Source of the DNA: a virus
DNA length: 35,679 bases
Direction: 5' to 3' (one strand)
IMG/VR virus record: IMGVR_UViG_3300032086_000180
Span: 1-35,679 of that record
Under the pieces are notes generated by a model, which saw nothing but the letters and a program-made list of their open reading frames with translations, was not told where the DNA came from and searched no databases. Every line of letters starts with the position of its first letter. Positions within the stretch are counted from its first letter, which is position 1. The position numbers and the translations under genes were made by a program. Shown here in pieces: positions 24,310-31,934 of the stretch.

Positions 24310-26757
24310 TTAAACAGTTTTTAGTTTTCTACCTTTCAGTTTGTAGATAGCTCTTGAAATGGGTACGCCTATGGCTAACATAAGCTTACCTACATAGTCT
24401 GGTTTGTAGTTCTCTGGTTCCATAATGTGTGCAATATGATTTGCCCAGCGCCGTGTAAATGGTACACACCAGTACTTTAAATATAGTTTAGCTAAGAAGG
24501 ACTCTTTCTCTACCCAAGCTACCATAGGCTTAGCCCATGTGTGATAGCCTTCCATTAATTCAGGGTCTTCTATTGCTACACGATCACCAAACGCTGCATC
24601 TAGACGCCAGATGTTTTCGTCTAGATACCCATAACGATGAATTAAACTGCAAAGAACTGTACCGTCTTTACTAGATTGACCGCCATCTTGACCGCCATCT
24701 TCCTTTTTACCAAAGTAAGAATTATCTTTTACAGCATCTTCGGGGTCTACTCCTGCTGCAATCTGTTCAGCCCGTTTTTTCTGTAGGCCTTGGCTGTGTA
24801 TTTCTTGAGAGGCTAAATACTGATCTCTAGAACTACCCTCTCCACCTAAAGCCTGATCTCTGTCGTACTGAGTTTGAAATACAGATGTATCTGGATCAAA
24901 CGCAAGGGCAGACTTAGGTGCTTCTTTTTCAACTTCTTGTTTTATAGTCTCGCTCGCTGGTCCTAATCTTTCAATCCTATCACTTTTACCTAAAAGATCT
25001 TCGTAACCTTCTACGGCAATACCATACTGATCATCATAAGGATCAAGTAATACAAGTGGATTCTTAGGATCGTAAGTAGTTAATGCAGATTCATATAAAT
25101 CTTTAACTGTGTCTTGATATGCTTTACTAGAGCCTACTCCTAAAATAGACTTTGCGCTTTCTAAAATACTTTTACTCTCTTTATCTTTTTCATCTAGTGC
25201 ATTGTTTATACCTAATGCTATATATGTAGACTCAGCAGCTAAACCAGCAGCTTCTATTTTACGAGTCTCTTCATCTGATAGTTTCTGTCCTGTTTCTCTA
25301 TTTATTAAAGAACCGTCTGTAGCTCGTATAACGGTAGGCGCTTCTTCAGTATCAGAATAAAAACCTAAATCTTTTATTGTTTCATTAGCGCTTGTTAGTA
25401 TATTTTTTGCCGTTTTTACTTTTTGTTTTTTAGCTATATTAGCAAGAGCAATACCTGCGCCTGGAGCTATTACGTTTCCTATAGTGTTTAGGAATATCTT
25501 TTCTGTAGTGGAAATGTCTAAAGGATTTTGACCTTTTCTTATTTTACTTTGATAATCTCCTAGCTGCTCTCTAAAATCATTATCAGTCCATTCTTCTACT
25601 GGTGTATTTTCCCAGTTTTTTTGTTCTTTAAGTTGGGGCGCTGCACCTTTAGCCTCTGCAGTTTCTACTGCCGCCTGTTCTTGTTCTTCTGCAGGTGTTT
25701 CACCCATCTCACGGAAACCAGCAGGTATCCTACTTAAAGGTCTACCATTAAAGAAGAATATAATTATCTTTTGACCTGTTTCATCATTTATGAATGTTTT
25801 ACTTTGGTATCCCATAAACATAGCACCAGTACCGCCGTACTGACCATAGCCACCACCTACAGGTTCAGGTACTACCAGATCCCCTTCAGCGTAACCTTTA
25901 ACACGTCCACCATGAGCAAAACCTTCTGGTTCTACTTCTTCAGTCTCATCATCTTCAATATCGAGTTCATCATCTCTGAAAGGTAGCTCTTCACCTTCCT
26001 TAATGCGTTTAAAACCTTCTGCTGCAGCTTTTTGTAGCTCATCAAAAAAATCCTCTCCAAAGTATCTTACCGTCTGTGCATTTATTACATACTCACCTGG
26101 ACTAACTCTAATCTCTACATCATCACGAACCTCTTCAGGTTTAGCGCCTATAGGAGCAGTGTTACCACTTACAGGGTCTACCTGCTCGTTCATAATGAGT
26201 TCCATTTCTAGTTGTGCTTTATCGCTCACTTTACCACCCTCTGCAAAGCTCATACCTACGTCAAGTAGCTTTATTGTTTCGCCATCCCATGATGTTTTAA
26301 ATCTATTTAAGTCTACGCCTCTTGGCATTGCATCTTTTAGTAGGTTATCAAAAACGTTAGACCAATCCATAGAGACATCTAGCTTTGCATCTCTTTCTTT
26401 TATTTCTAAAGGACCAATGTTTATTTTAGGTTCTGGAACAGCTAAACCAGATTTAGATTTTTTTCTTCGCTGTGTTGTTTCACTTAATGAACTGTCACCT
26501 GAAAAAGTAACATCTCCACTACCTACATCCCAATTAGCTACTGTCTCATCTGTATCTGCATCTACAATAGATATAGTAGGAGATTCACTTGTGTCTTTAC
26601 TTTCAGGCCTAGCTCTTGGTCTAGTAGGTGGTGGATCATCTCTGTCACCGCCAGCTAGTTTTTGAGACTTTTCGTAGTTACTATAGGTTTTAGTTCCTGA
26701 TAGATTTACACCAGCCTCACCTAAACTCTGAGCCATTTGTTCATACGGATTTGCCAT
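24310..26757 (-). CDS. Large virion-associated protein between portal and scaffold, 815 aa
   Basis: No family name known. It has a RPRARPE motif at residues 46-52 (also found three times in the wall hydrolase), a FAEGGKV and a GFAHGGRVKGYAEGD motif, and the segment RVSPGEYVINAQTVRYFGED, which I have seen in other marine phage proteins. A long low-complexity, charged middle follows. The last ~120 residues are a distinct domain (TVLCSLIHRYGYLDENIWRL, HTWAKPMVAWVEKES, WCVPFTRRWANHIAHIMEPE) rich in aromatic residues, with two Cys. The start overlaps the 65 aa gene by 17 bp. The modular build and position suggest a minor head or ejected protein. No catalytic motif is identifiable. Confidence 0.8.
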   Translation of the reverse strand: MANPYEQMAQSLGEAGVNLSGTKTYSNYEKSQKLAGGDRDDPPPTRPRARPESKDTSESPTISIVDADTDETVANWDVGSGDVTFSGDSSLSETTQRRKKSKSGLAVPEPKINIGPLEIKERDAKLDVSMDWSNVFDNLLKDAMPRGVDLNRFKTSWDGETIKLLDVGMSFAEGGKVSDKAQLEMELIMNEQVDPVSGNTAPIGAKPEEVRDDVEIRVSPGEYVINAQTVRYFGEDFFDELQKAAAEGFKRIKEGEELPFRDDELDIEDDETEEVEPEGFAHGGRVKGYAEGDLVVPEPVGGGYGQYGGTGAMFMGYQSKTFINDETGQKIIIFFFNGRPLSRIPAGFREMGETPAEEQEQAAVETAEAKGAAPQLKEQKNWENTPVEEWTDNDFREQLGDYQSKIRKGQNPLDISTTEKIFLNTIGNVIAPGAGIALANIAKKQKVKTAKNILTSANETIKDLGFYSDTEEAPTVIRATDGSLINRETGQKLSDEETRKIEAAGLAAESTYIALGINNALDEKDKESKSILESAKSILGVGSSKAYQDTVKDLYESALTTYDPKNPLVLLDPYDDQYGIAVEGYEDLLGKSDRIERLGPASETIKQEVEKEAPKSALAFDPDTSVFQTQYDRDQALGGEGSSRDQYLASQEIHSQGLQKKRAEQIAAGVDPEDAVKDNSYFGKKEDGGQDGGQSSKDGTVLCSLIHRYGYLDENIWRLDAAFGDRVAIEDPELMEGYHTWAKPMVAWVEKESFLAKLYLKYWCVPFTRRWANHIAHIMEPENYKPDYVGKLMLAIGVPISRAIYKLKGRKLKTV

Positions 26758-26938
26758 TCACTTCATCCCGTAAATAAGTTAATCTGCGTAGGGCAGCAAT
26801 CTCGCCTTGAGCACGGTACATACCTTCCATAGTTGTCTCTTGCTCTAACCTACGTTGTGCTACTGCAATCTTATTATTGATTACCTCTAGAAAACTATCC
26901 CACAGAGGCTTATCGTTTACTAGCTTCTTTATTGTCAT
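26741..26938 (-). CDS. Small helical protein between portal and 815 aa gene
   Basis: 65 residues, one or two charged helices (FLEVINNKIAVAQRRLEQE, MYRAQGEIAALRRLTYLRDE). The start overlaps the portal stop as ATGA (4 bp) and the end overlaps the next gene by 17 bp, so it is translated by coupling. Proteins of this size and look directly after the portal are frequent in marine phages. The function is unknown, and a portal or connector assembly factor is a guess. Confidence 0.75.
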   Translation of the reverse strand: MTIKKLVNDKPLWDSFLEVINNKIAVAQRRLEQETTMEGMYRAQGEIAALRRLTYLRDEVNGKSV

Positions 26939-29073
26939 GTACCAGTAAATCCTTGCTCACCTGGGGTAGGTACTGTACCTGTACCTATGTTACCACCCCC
27001 AGCGCCTGTAGTGTCAGATACGCCAACTCCTGCTTGCTCTGGTGCTGCTCCTGGTGAAGGTGGTGGAGGTGGACCTTGTACTGCACCTGCTGGGGGTTCA
27101 GGTGGTGTAGTAAACTTCTTGAGGATCTCAGCTTGGATAGCTGCGTCACCCAAAGAGTTAGTCACCTTATCAGGGTCAAGGTCCATGCTCTTAGCAATCT
27201 CACGTATGATGTAATCACTCTTAACAAACGGCATAAGCGCTGGGTTAGAAGCTACACCCATGAACTGCATCAAGCGTTGTGAACGTACTTCGTTAGCCAT
27301 CAAGCTTTCTGTACCTGATGCCTTAACTTCTAGATCACCTTTTATCTCTTTGTCGAAGTCAAACTGCATATTAAACGCAAAGAACGCTTTACCAAGAGGG
27401 CCAATAAGATAGTCATCTACGTTCTTTACAACATTTCGTATAGAGCCGTTAGCTGCAGACATAAGCATACTAATCCCAGAAGCAGTCCTTCCCACTCCTG
27501 AAACACCTGTCTGCCCGTGTGCAAACGATGGGAAACCTGTACTCTCATCAGCCAAAACCCTTGCTTTATCAAATAGTTGCATATTCTCGTTGGCTACATT
27601 AGGGAACTTAGTACCAAAGATACCTTGCCCTGGTGCACCCCCTTGGCGTCTGAATATCTTTCCTGGGTACACAGATAAGTCTTGACCTGGTACTAGATTA
27701 GTCTCATCTACTTCAATGATAAGGTTACCTGAAAGCGCAGCGTTGTCAATAGCCATACGCATGAATCCATTCATCAAAGTCTGCGTATCGTCCATGTTCT
27801 CTGCAATACCCACACCGAAGAAACTGTATGGGTTAAGCTCGTAAGGCACAGCGTAGTAAGGAATACGTGTAGGCTTGAATGGGTTTAACACTAAACGTAG
27901 AACTTCATTGTTACAAATCCAAACGTTTACGTTTACTTGTTCTGCGTTTTTAAGTTCACGAGGAATGCGTACACCGTTATCTTCTAGAACATCCGTATCA
28001 ACGTAGCCCCAAAACTCTAGGACTTCATAACGTTCAGGAGAGCCAGACTGTTGATCGTCATCCTCCATGTCATGTTCCCAATACTTCTTATCGTAGGACT
28101 CACCTGTCTGGATAGCTTTATCAATAGACTCTTTCCTGAAGAAAGGACGTGACTTTAAGCCACGCATCTGAGAACGTGTCATACGGTGACGCTCAATGAC
28201 GTACTCTGCTTCATCCATATTGTACGCATCAGGATCAGGATAGAAGTTCCACACGGACACATGGCTTGTAGATGGTACAGTCTTTATCGTAGGATCGTAG
28301 TCACCATCTTCGTTCCAGTTAGGGTACTCTTTATCAATAGCAAACGGACCCTTCATAATACCCGTGCCAAACAACGCCATCTCAAAAGAAGTATGGCGAA
28401 GCTGTTTATTAGCTCCGCTCTCTTCTAACTGGTCATGTATTTTCTTTTCCATCTTCTTAGCTGCTACCATAGCAGGATGGAAAGTGACAGTATCTTGTGT
28501 AGTGCCTGGACCTTCAATAATCTTATCGCTTACAGCCTCAAGTTTTTTCTGTAGTGGACCCATACGTTTCATACGGTCATACATTGTCTCGCCGGGCTTT
28601 AGTTTCTCATCAGGATCAAACAAGAACTTAACTTTAGGTTCTTCTTCAAAAGCCCCACGTAAAGGGTCCATAGCTTGTTCTGTCTGGGGGTTCATGCTGA
28701 TATGCATAGACTCAGCGACACCCTCAGGTAAAGTTGTAGGGTTTACTGTAAGTGGAAACCGTGAGCTACCAAAGAGTACGTCTACGATTTGACCGTAAGC
28801 CGCCAACGTCTTAGTCTTAGTAACCTTGACAAAAACCCTAGATTTCTCAGTTTCAGTAAACTGTACATCACTTCCATATATACCTCTGTAGTTACGGTAA
28901 GCACGAAGCCACCTGTTTTCATCTGCGTATCTTGAATCTTCTGCACGATGGAAGCGTGACTCTACGTAAGACACTACGCTAGGCACATCCAAGTCATCCC
29001 CGTCTTGAATAACAGCTACATCATCTGTCTCAAACAGTTCGCCTTGTTCGTTTACAATATCTTCTTCTGCCAT
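26935..29073 (-). CDS. Portal protein (P22-type, large)
   Basis: 712 residues. Typical portal segments are DENRWLRAYRNYRGIYGSDV, FVKVTKTKTLAAYGQIVDVL, ERYEVLEFWGYVDTDVLEDN, IPYYAVPYELNPYSFFGVGI (a characteristic portal block before the long helix), NLVPGQDLSVYPGKIFRRQG and RTASGISMLMSAANGSIRNV. A Pro/Gly/Ala-rich tail (PPPPPSPGAAPEQAG) ends the protein. The size matches the large P22-like portals with an extended barrel. It lies 4 bp after the terminase large subunit. The portal forms the dodecameric DNA channel and the packaging motor dock. Confidence 0.92.
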   Translation of the reverse strand: MAEEDIVNEQGELFETDDVAVIQDGDDLDVPSVVSYVESRFHRAEDSRYADENRWLRAYRNYRGIYGSDVQFTETEKSRVFVKVTKTKTLAAYGQIVDVLFGSSRFPLTVNPTTLPEGVAESMHISMNPQTEQAMDPLRGAFEEEPKVKFLFDPDEKLKPGETMYDRMKRMGPLQKKLEAVSDKIIEGPGTTQDTVTFHPAMVAAKKMEKKIHDQLEESGANKQLRHTSFEMALFGTGIMKGPFAIDKEYPNWNEDGDYDPTIKTVPSTSHVSVWNFYPDPDAYNMDEAEYVIERHRMTRSQMRGLKSRPFFRKESIDKAIQTGESYDKKYWEHDMEDDDQQSGSPERYEVLEFWGYVDTDVLEDNGVRIPRELKNAEQVNVNVWICNNEVLRLVLNPFKPTRIPYYAVPYELNPYSFFGVGIAENMDDTQTLMNGFMRMAIDNAALSGNLIIEVDETNLVPGQDLSVYPGKIFRRQGGAPGQGIFGTKFPNVANENMQLFDKARVLADESTGFPSFAHGQTGVSGVGRTASGISMLMSAANGSIRNVVKNVDDYLIGPLGKAFFAFNMQFDFDKEIKGDLEVKASGTESLMANEVRSQRLMQFMGVASNPALMPFVKSDYIIREIAKSMDLDPDKVTNSLGDAAIQAEILKKFTTPPEPPAGAVQGPPPPPSPGAAPEQAGVGVSDTTGAGGGNIGTGTVPTPGEQGFTGT

Positions 29074-29077
29074 TTAA

Positions 29078-30529
29078 CTAATATCCAAAGGTTGAGTCTG
29101 CAGCTTGAAAACCTGCATTATGTGTTCTAGGATTAAAATCCCATAAGGAACTTCTAGGTCTTGTCATTATACCGTACCTGATAGCATCGTACAAGTGATC
29201 TTCAGCATTGGTATCTACATCTTCTGGATTTCTTTTATCCAAAGGTATACCAGGTATCTGAGCTACGCAGTTCGTGCAAGTCGAAAAGAACACTAGCCTT
29301 GGCTCCTCAGTGTACTCATCAACTTGCAAGCGGCGGTGAAGCTCGTTTTTACCTGCAACCCTTGAGCCTCTTGAACGGTCTGAAGGCCTCCACCTGCATC
29401 CCTTTGCGTTCATTTGCTCTGCCAAGGAAGGGCCAGTGTCACCTCTTTTGTGCCACAGGGAGCTATCCAACACACCGTACCTTATGCTACCGTCATCCGC
29501 TTCAGCGTCAAGTACCATGTCAGCTAAGTCAGTAGCTGTAACCTTAGAGCAATACAACTCTCTATAAACTACAAGTTGCTCTGTTGGTGTAACTGCAAAC
29601 CAAACAACGCCTGTAAAGCTACCGTAGCCATAATCGCAAGCCCTAAACTTAGTCCAACTCTTAGGTATCTTGTAAGGTTCTACTACGTGTACCTGTCTGT
29701 TAAACTCAGGGAACGCTGCTCCCTCGTTTACATCCCAATTACCTTCTAGTAGTTGCTTACGTTGATGCTCTGGTAGTGACAGAAGCATAGCTTCGTAGTC
29801 ACCACTTTCAGCTAAGTACGGATTATCGAAGAGGCTGGCGGGTATAAACCTTCGCTTGAACAAGGGTTGACCAGCTTTACTATGACCTTTCGGGAAGCGT
29901 AATACCTCACCAGACTCTATGTCCGTTGCCCAGAAAGCCGTATTAGGTGGCGCTGGGTCAATGAACATCTTCTTAACCCAAGCATGTCCAATCCCACCTG
30001 GGTTTGTAGTAGCTCGCATGTACAAACCTAAGTCTTTGTTTGCACTACGTAGACGTGATCTCATGTAATCCCACGCAAAACTGGAAGACCACTGAGTGAG
30101 TTCGTCAAATGCTACGTAGTTAAACGCCTGACCTTGGTAGCGCATAACGTCTGTGTCTCTGTCCAAGTACGACATCCAAAGTGTGCCGCCTCTTGGTGTA
30201 GTCCATTGCGACTTACGCTCAGACCACTTTATTCCTGGTATAGCTTTAGGGTACAACTCTTGGCTTTTCTGTATGAGTTCCCTAAGTTCTTCTGTTGTGT
30301 GTCGAACAAGTAGACCACTGAAATCTGGGTTGTTCATGTTACGTAATGGATCAGCTAGTGTTGCATATGACTTGCCACCACCTGCTGCCCCACCATATAG
30401 AACCTCACGTTCACTTGAAGCTAGGTACTGTGTCTGTGGACCAGGGTTAGGTCTAAAGACAATGTTCTGTACTTCTTCAACGTCATACTCAGGAGGTTTG
30501 ACTGTGGCTGGCTTCGCAGCTTTCGTCAT
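29078..30529 (-). CDS. terL: Terminase large subunit
   Basis: 483 residues from ATG 30529. An upstream ATG (30655) would add 42 Lys/Ser/Thr-rich residues but overlap the upstream gene by 167 bp, so it is less likely. The ATPase domain has Walker A GGAAGGGKS (46-54), Walker B VAFDE (139-143) and a coupling motif ATTNPGG (about 173-179). The nuclease domain has the acidic residues CDYGYG (Asp299), VLDSS (Asp355) and DHLYDAIRYG (Asp444/448). All key residues are present, so it should be a working DNA translocase/nuclease. It binds the portal encoded next. The packaging type cannot be decided from sequence alone. Confidence 0.93.
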   Translation of the reverse strand: MTKAAKPATVKPPEYDVEEVQNIVFRPNPGPQTQYLASSEREVLYGGAAGGGKSYATLADPLRNMNNPDFSGLLVRHTTEELRELIQKSQELYPKAIPGIKWSERKSQWTTPRGGTLWMSYLDRDTDVMRYQGQAFNYVAFDELTQWSSSFAWDYMRSRLRSANKDLGLYMRATTNPGGIGHAWVKKMFIDPAPPNTAFWATDIESGEVLRFPKGHSKAGQPLFKRRFIPASLFDNPYLAESGDYEAMLLSLPEHQRKQLLEGNWDVNEGAAFPEFNRQVHVVEPYKIPKSWTKFRACDYGYGSFTGVVWFAVTPTEQLVVYRELYCSKVTATDLADMVLDAEADDGSIRYGVLDSSLWHKRGDTGPSLAEQMNAKGCRWRPSDRSRGSRVAGKNELHRRLQVDEYTEEPRLVFFSTCTNCVAQIPGIPLDKRNPEDVDTNAEDHLYDAIRYGIMTRPRSSLWDFNPRTHNAGFQAADSTFGY

Positions 30530-30902
30530 CGTCTTCGTAGGCGTAGGTTCCTGTGTAGTTTTTTTCGAGCGCTTCGATCTGTTGTAACGTCTTCTGGAGC
30601 CTTCTGGCGTACTCACGTTTAATTGAAGTAAGTTGCTTTCTTTTTCTTTCGACATCTATACGTTTTCTCAAGCCATCGTGAGTTATCTCTCTGCCTGACT
30701 GTGTAGTCAACCAAGCTGCAACTTGGCGTAAGCTATACTGCTTCAGGTGTTTCTTAGCTAACTCTAAAAGCTCTAACTCCTTTGGTATGGGGTTTAACCA
30801 CTCTTCATCTTCAGGGTCTATCTCGTAACCAAACGGAACGTATCTACTTATTCTTGGGATGCGTAACCATACCTTTACCTTGTACGGTAATTTAGGTAAC
30901 AT
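30489..30902 (-). CDS. Terminase-associated HTH/coiled-coil protein
   Basis: 137 residues from ATG 30902 (MLPKLPYKVKVWL). ATGs at 30950 and 30947 (MLRIRKERPL) are possible but overlap the preceding gene, and no start has a good Shine-Dalgarno sequence. The block RYVPFGYEIDPEDEEWLNPI, then LELAKKHLKQYSLRQVAAWL with ITHDGLRKRID, looks like a helix-turn-helix. Residues 95-120 are a basic coiled coil. A protein of this type precedes TerL in many marine myoviruses and podoviruses, where it is sometimes named small terminase. The C-terminus overlaps the TerL start by 41 bp. It likely takes part in DNA recognition for packaging. Confidence 0.8.
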   Translation of the reverse strand: MLPKLPYKVKVWLRIPRISRYVPFGYEIDPEDEEWLNPIPKELELLELAKKHLKQYSLRQVAAWLTTQSGREITHDGLRKRIDVERKRKQLTSIKREYARRLQKTLQQIEALEKNYTGTYAYEDDDESCEASHSQTS

Positions 30903-30930
30903 CCAGTATTCGTTCTGAAGAGGTCTTTCT

Positions 30931-31311
30931 TTACGAATCCTCAGCATCATCAGCGTTCTTAGGGGGCAGTATGAACAACCCACCCGTTGATTCTACTGCT
31001 ACCCTCTCCGTTTTAACTACACCTGCACGATCAAGTATCTGACCTGCAGCCATCATCTTTTCTTTAACACCTAGCTGGGTAGGATCGTCCAAAGCACTGC
31101 CATATGCAATCGCAGCCTTAGGGCCAATCCTTGCCATGTACGACTTAGTTGCCTCAAATATTTCATCCTTTAAAGCCTCCACTATTGTAGTCGTAGGTGA
31201 GTTATCACTATACCCAGCTAAACGTTTAGCGACAACTACATCACCACCAGCCTCTTCAAAGAGCACTGCCATGAAAGCCTGTTGTTTTTCTGTAAGTTGT
31301 CTTGTACTCAT
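30931..31311 (-). CDS. Terminase small subunit-like protein
   Basis: 126 residues. LTEKQQAFMAVLFEEAGGD, then VVAKRLAGYSDNSPTTTIVE, matches the N-terminal helix-turn-helix of small terminases (T-x-K-Q-x-x-F ... A-x-x-A-G-Y-S). The rest (GPKAAIAYGSALDDPTQLG, KEKMMAAGQILDRAGVVKTE) is the oligomerisation helix region seen in such proteins. It starts one base after the DUF1127 stop (TAAAATG), with GGAAAG serving as ribosome-binding site inside that gene. It would bind the packaging site and recruit TerL. Two candidates for this role (this and the next gene) are encoded. Confidence 0.82.
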   Translation of the reverse strand: MSTRQLTEKQQAFMAVLFEEAGGDVVVAKRLAGYSDNSPTTTIVEALKDEIFEATKSYMARIGPKAAIAYGSALDDPTQLGVKEKMMAAGQILDRAGVVKTERVAVESTGGLFILPPKNADDAEDS

Positions 31312-31312
31312 T

Positions 31313-31462
31313 TTACTTTCCGTATGCTACCCTGTAGATTTCTGATCTGTGGATACCCATATCTTTTAGATCTTTGTCTGACAGGTTCTGAAGTTGCCAG
31401 TAAGCTACACGTCTTTGTTGACTTAGTTTGTAGCCTTCCCACATGTTGTTAAGCCATTTCAT
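31313..31462 (-). CDS. DUF1127-type small protein, 49 aa
   Basis: Frame from ATG 31462 to TAA 31313. Reading in part: MKWLNNMWEGYKLSQQRR, then LSDKDLKDMGIHRSEIYRVA. The second half is the DUF1127 signature (L-S-D-x-x-L-x-D-M-G-I-x-R-S-E-I). AAGGAG lies 8 nt before the ATG. In bacteria, DUF1127 proteins are small, Arg-rich regulators mostly known from Alpha- and Gammaproteobacteria, and some bind RNA and influence metabolism and stress responses. Here it is the first gene of the packaging operon, one base before TerS. Its ribosome-binding site is covered by a potential hairpin (31466-31504). Capture from a host is likely. Confidence 0.88.
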   Translation of the reverse strand: MKWLNNMWEGYKLSQQRRVAYWQLQNLSDKDLKDMGIHRSEIYRVAYGK

Positions 31463-31465
31463 TGC

Positions 31466-31508
31466 ACTATCTCCTTTTTACTGTTGTTGTGCTATGGAGA
31501 TAGTTATA
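31466..31508 (-). promoter_or_regulatory. Hairpin over the DUF1127 ribosome-binding site, overlapping a -10 box
   Basis: A perfect 9-bp inverted repeat: ACTATCTCC and GGAGATAGT on the plus strand (31466-31474 and 31496-31504), 21-nt loop. On the transcript the 3' arm contains the GGAG of the ribosome-binding site. An extended -10 box TGTTATAAC has its TATAAC at 31508-31503, overlapping the 5' arm. No good -35 was found (TACTAA at 17 bp). RNA from this promoter would start near 31496 and lack most of the 5' arm, while read-through RNA would fold. Confidence 0.6.
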
Positions 31509-31542
31509 ACATATGTATGACTAAATTAGTATTGTTATTTAA

Positions 31543-31929
31543 TCATAGCCGCCTTGCAGGAGTGTAATATAGTCTACAAGAAATAGTAGCATCAAAGTTA
31601 TGTGTAGGACTATATCTAAATACTAAAACTTTATCACCTTCATGTAAAAACAAAGGGCCACTACCTATAAACTGTACGTGGTTTAAACCTGGTATAGCTT
31701 GTTGTCCATGTAGAAAATGAAACGTATTGCTGTCTGAATGATAGACTTGTATTCCAATATTAGAAGTTGAATTATCTTCGTTAGCTACCATAAGAAAAAC
31801 TACTTCAGCTTCGTAGCTTAATGGGCAGGTAAACAATAGTGTGGCATTATTAGGATTACTCACTGTACTAGCAGAGCTACCTATTACCTCAGTAAGTTTT
31901 GTTTCTGTTCTAAAGTTAATGCCAGCCAT
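31543..31929 (-). CDS. Small beta-rich protein, 128 aa
   Basis: No family recognised. The protein alternates short hydrophobic and polar stretches: STVSNPNNATLLFTCPLSY, EVVFLMVANEDN, NHVQFIGSGPLFLHEGDKVL, ATISCRLYYTPARRL. This is consistent with a beta-sandwich, as in minor capsid or tail accessory proteins. It has no signal peptide. It is the last gene before the DUF1127 control region, 5 bp downstream of the lysine repeat protein, and has a weak ribosome-binding site. Confidence 0.72.
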   Translation of the reverse strand: MAGINFRTETKLTEVIGSSASTVSNPNNATLLFTCPLSYEAEVVFLMVANEDNSTSNIGIQVYHSDSNTFHFLHGQQAIPGLNHVQFIGSGPLFLHEGDKVLVFRYSPTHNFDATISCRLYYTPARRL

Positions 31930-31934
31930 GTTTG

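Noticed and set aside
30530-30655. 42-residue N-terminal extension of TerL
   Set aside because: It would overlap the HTH gene by 167 bp, is Lys/Ser/Thr-rich like a shadow frame, and lacks a good ribosome-binding site; not fully excluded.
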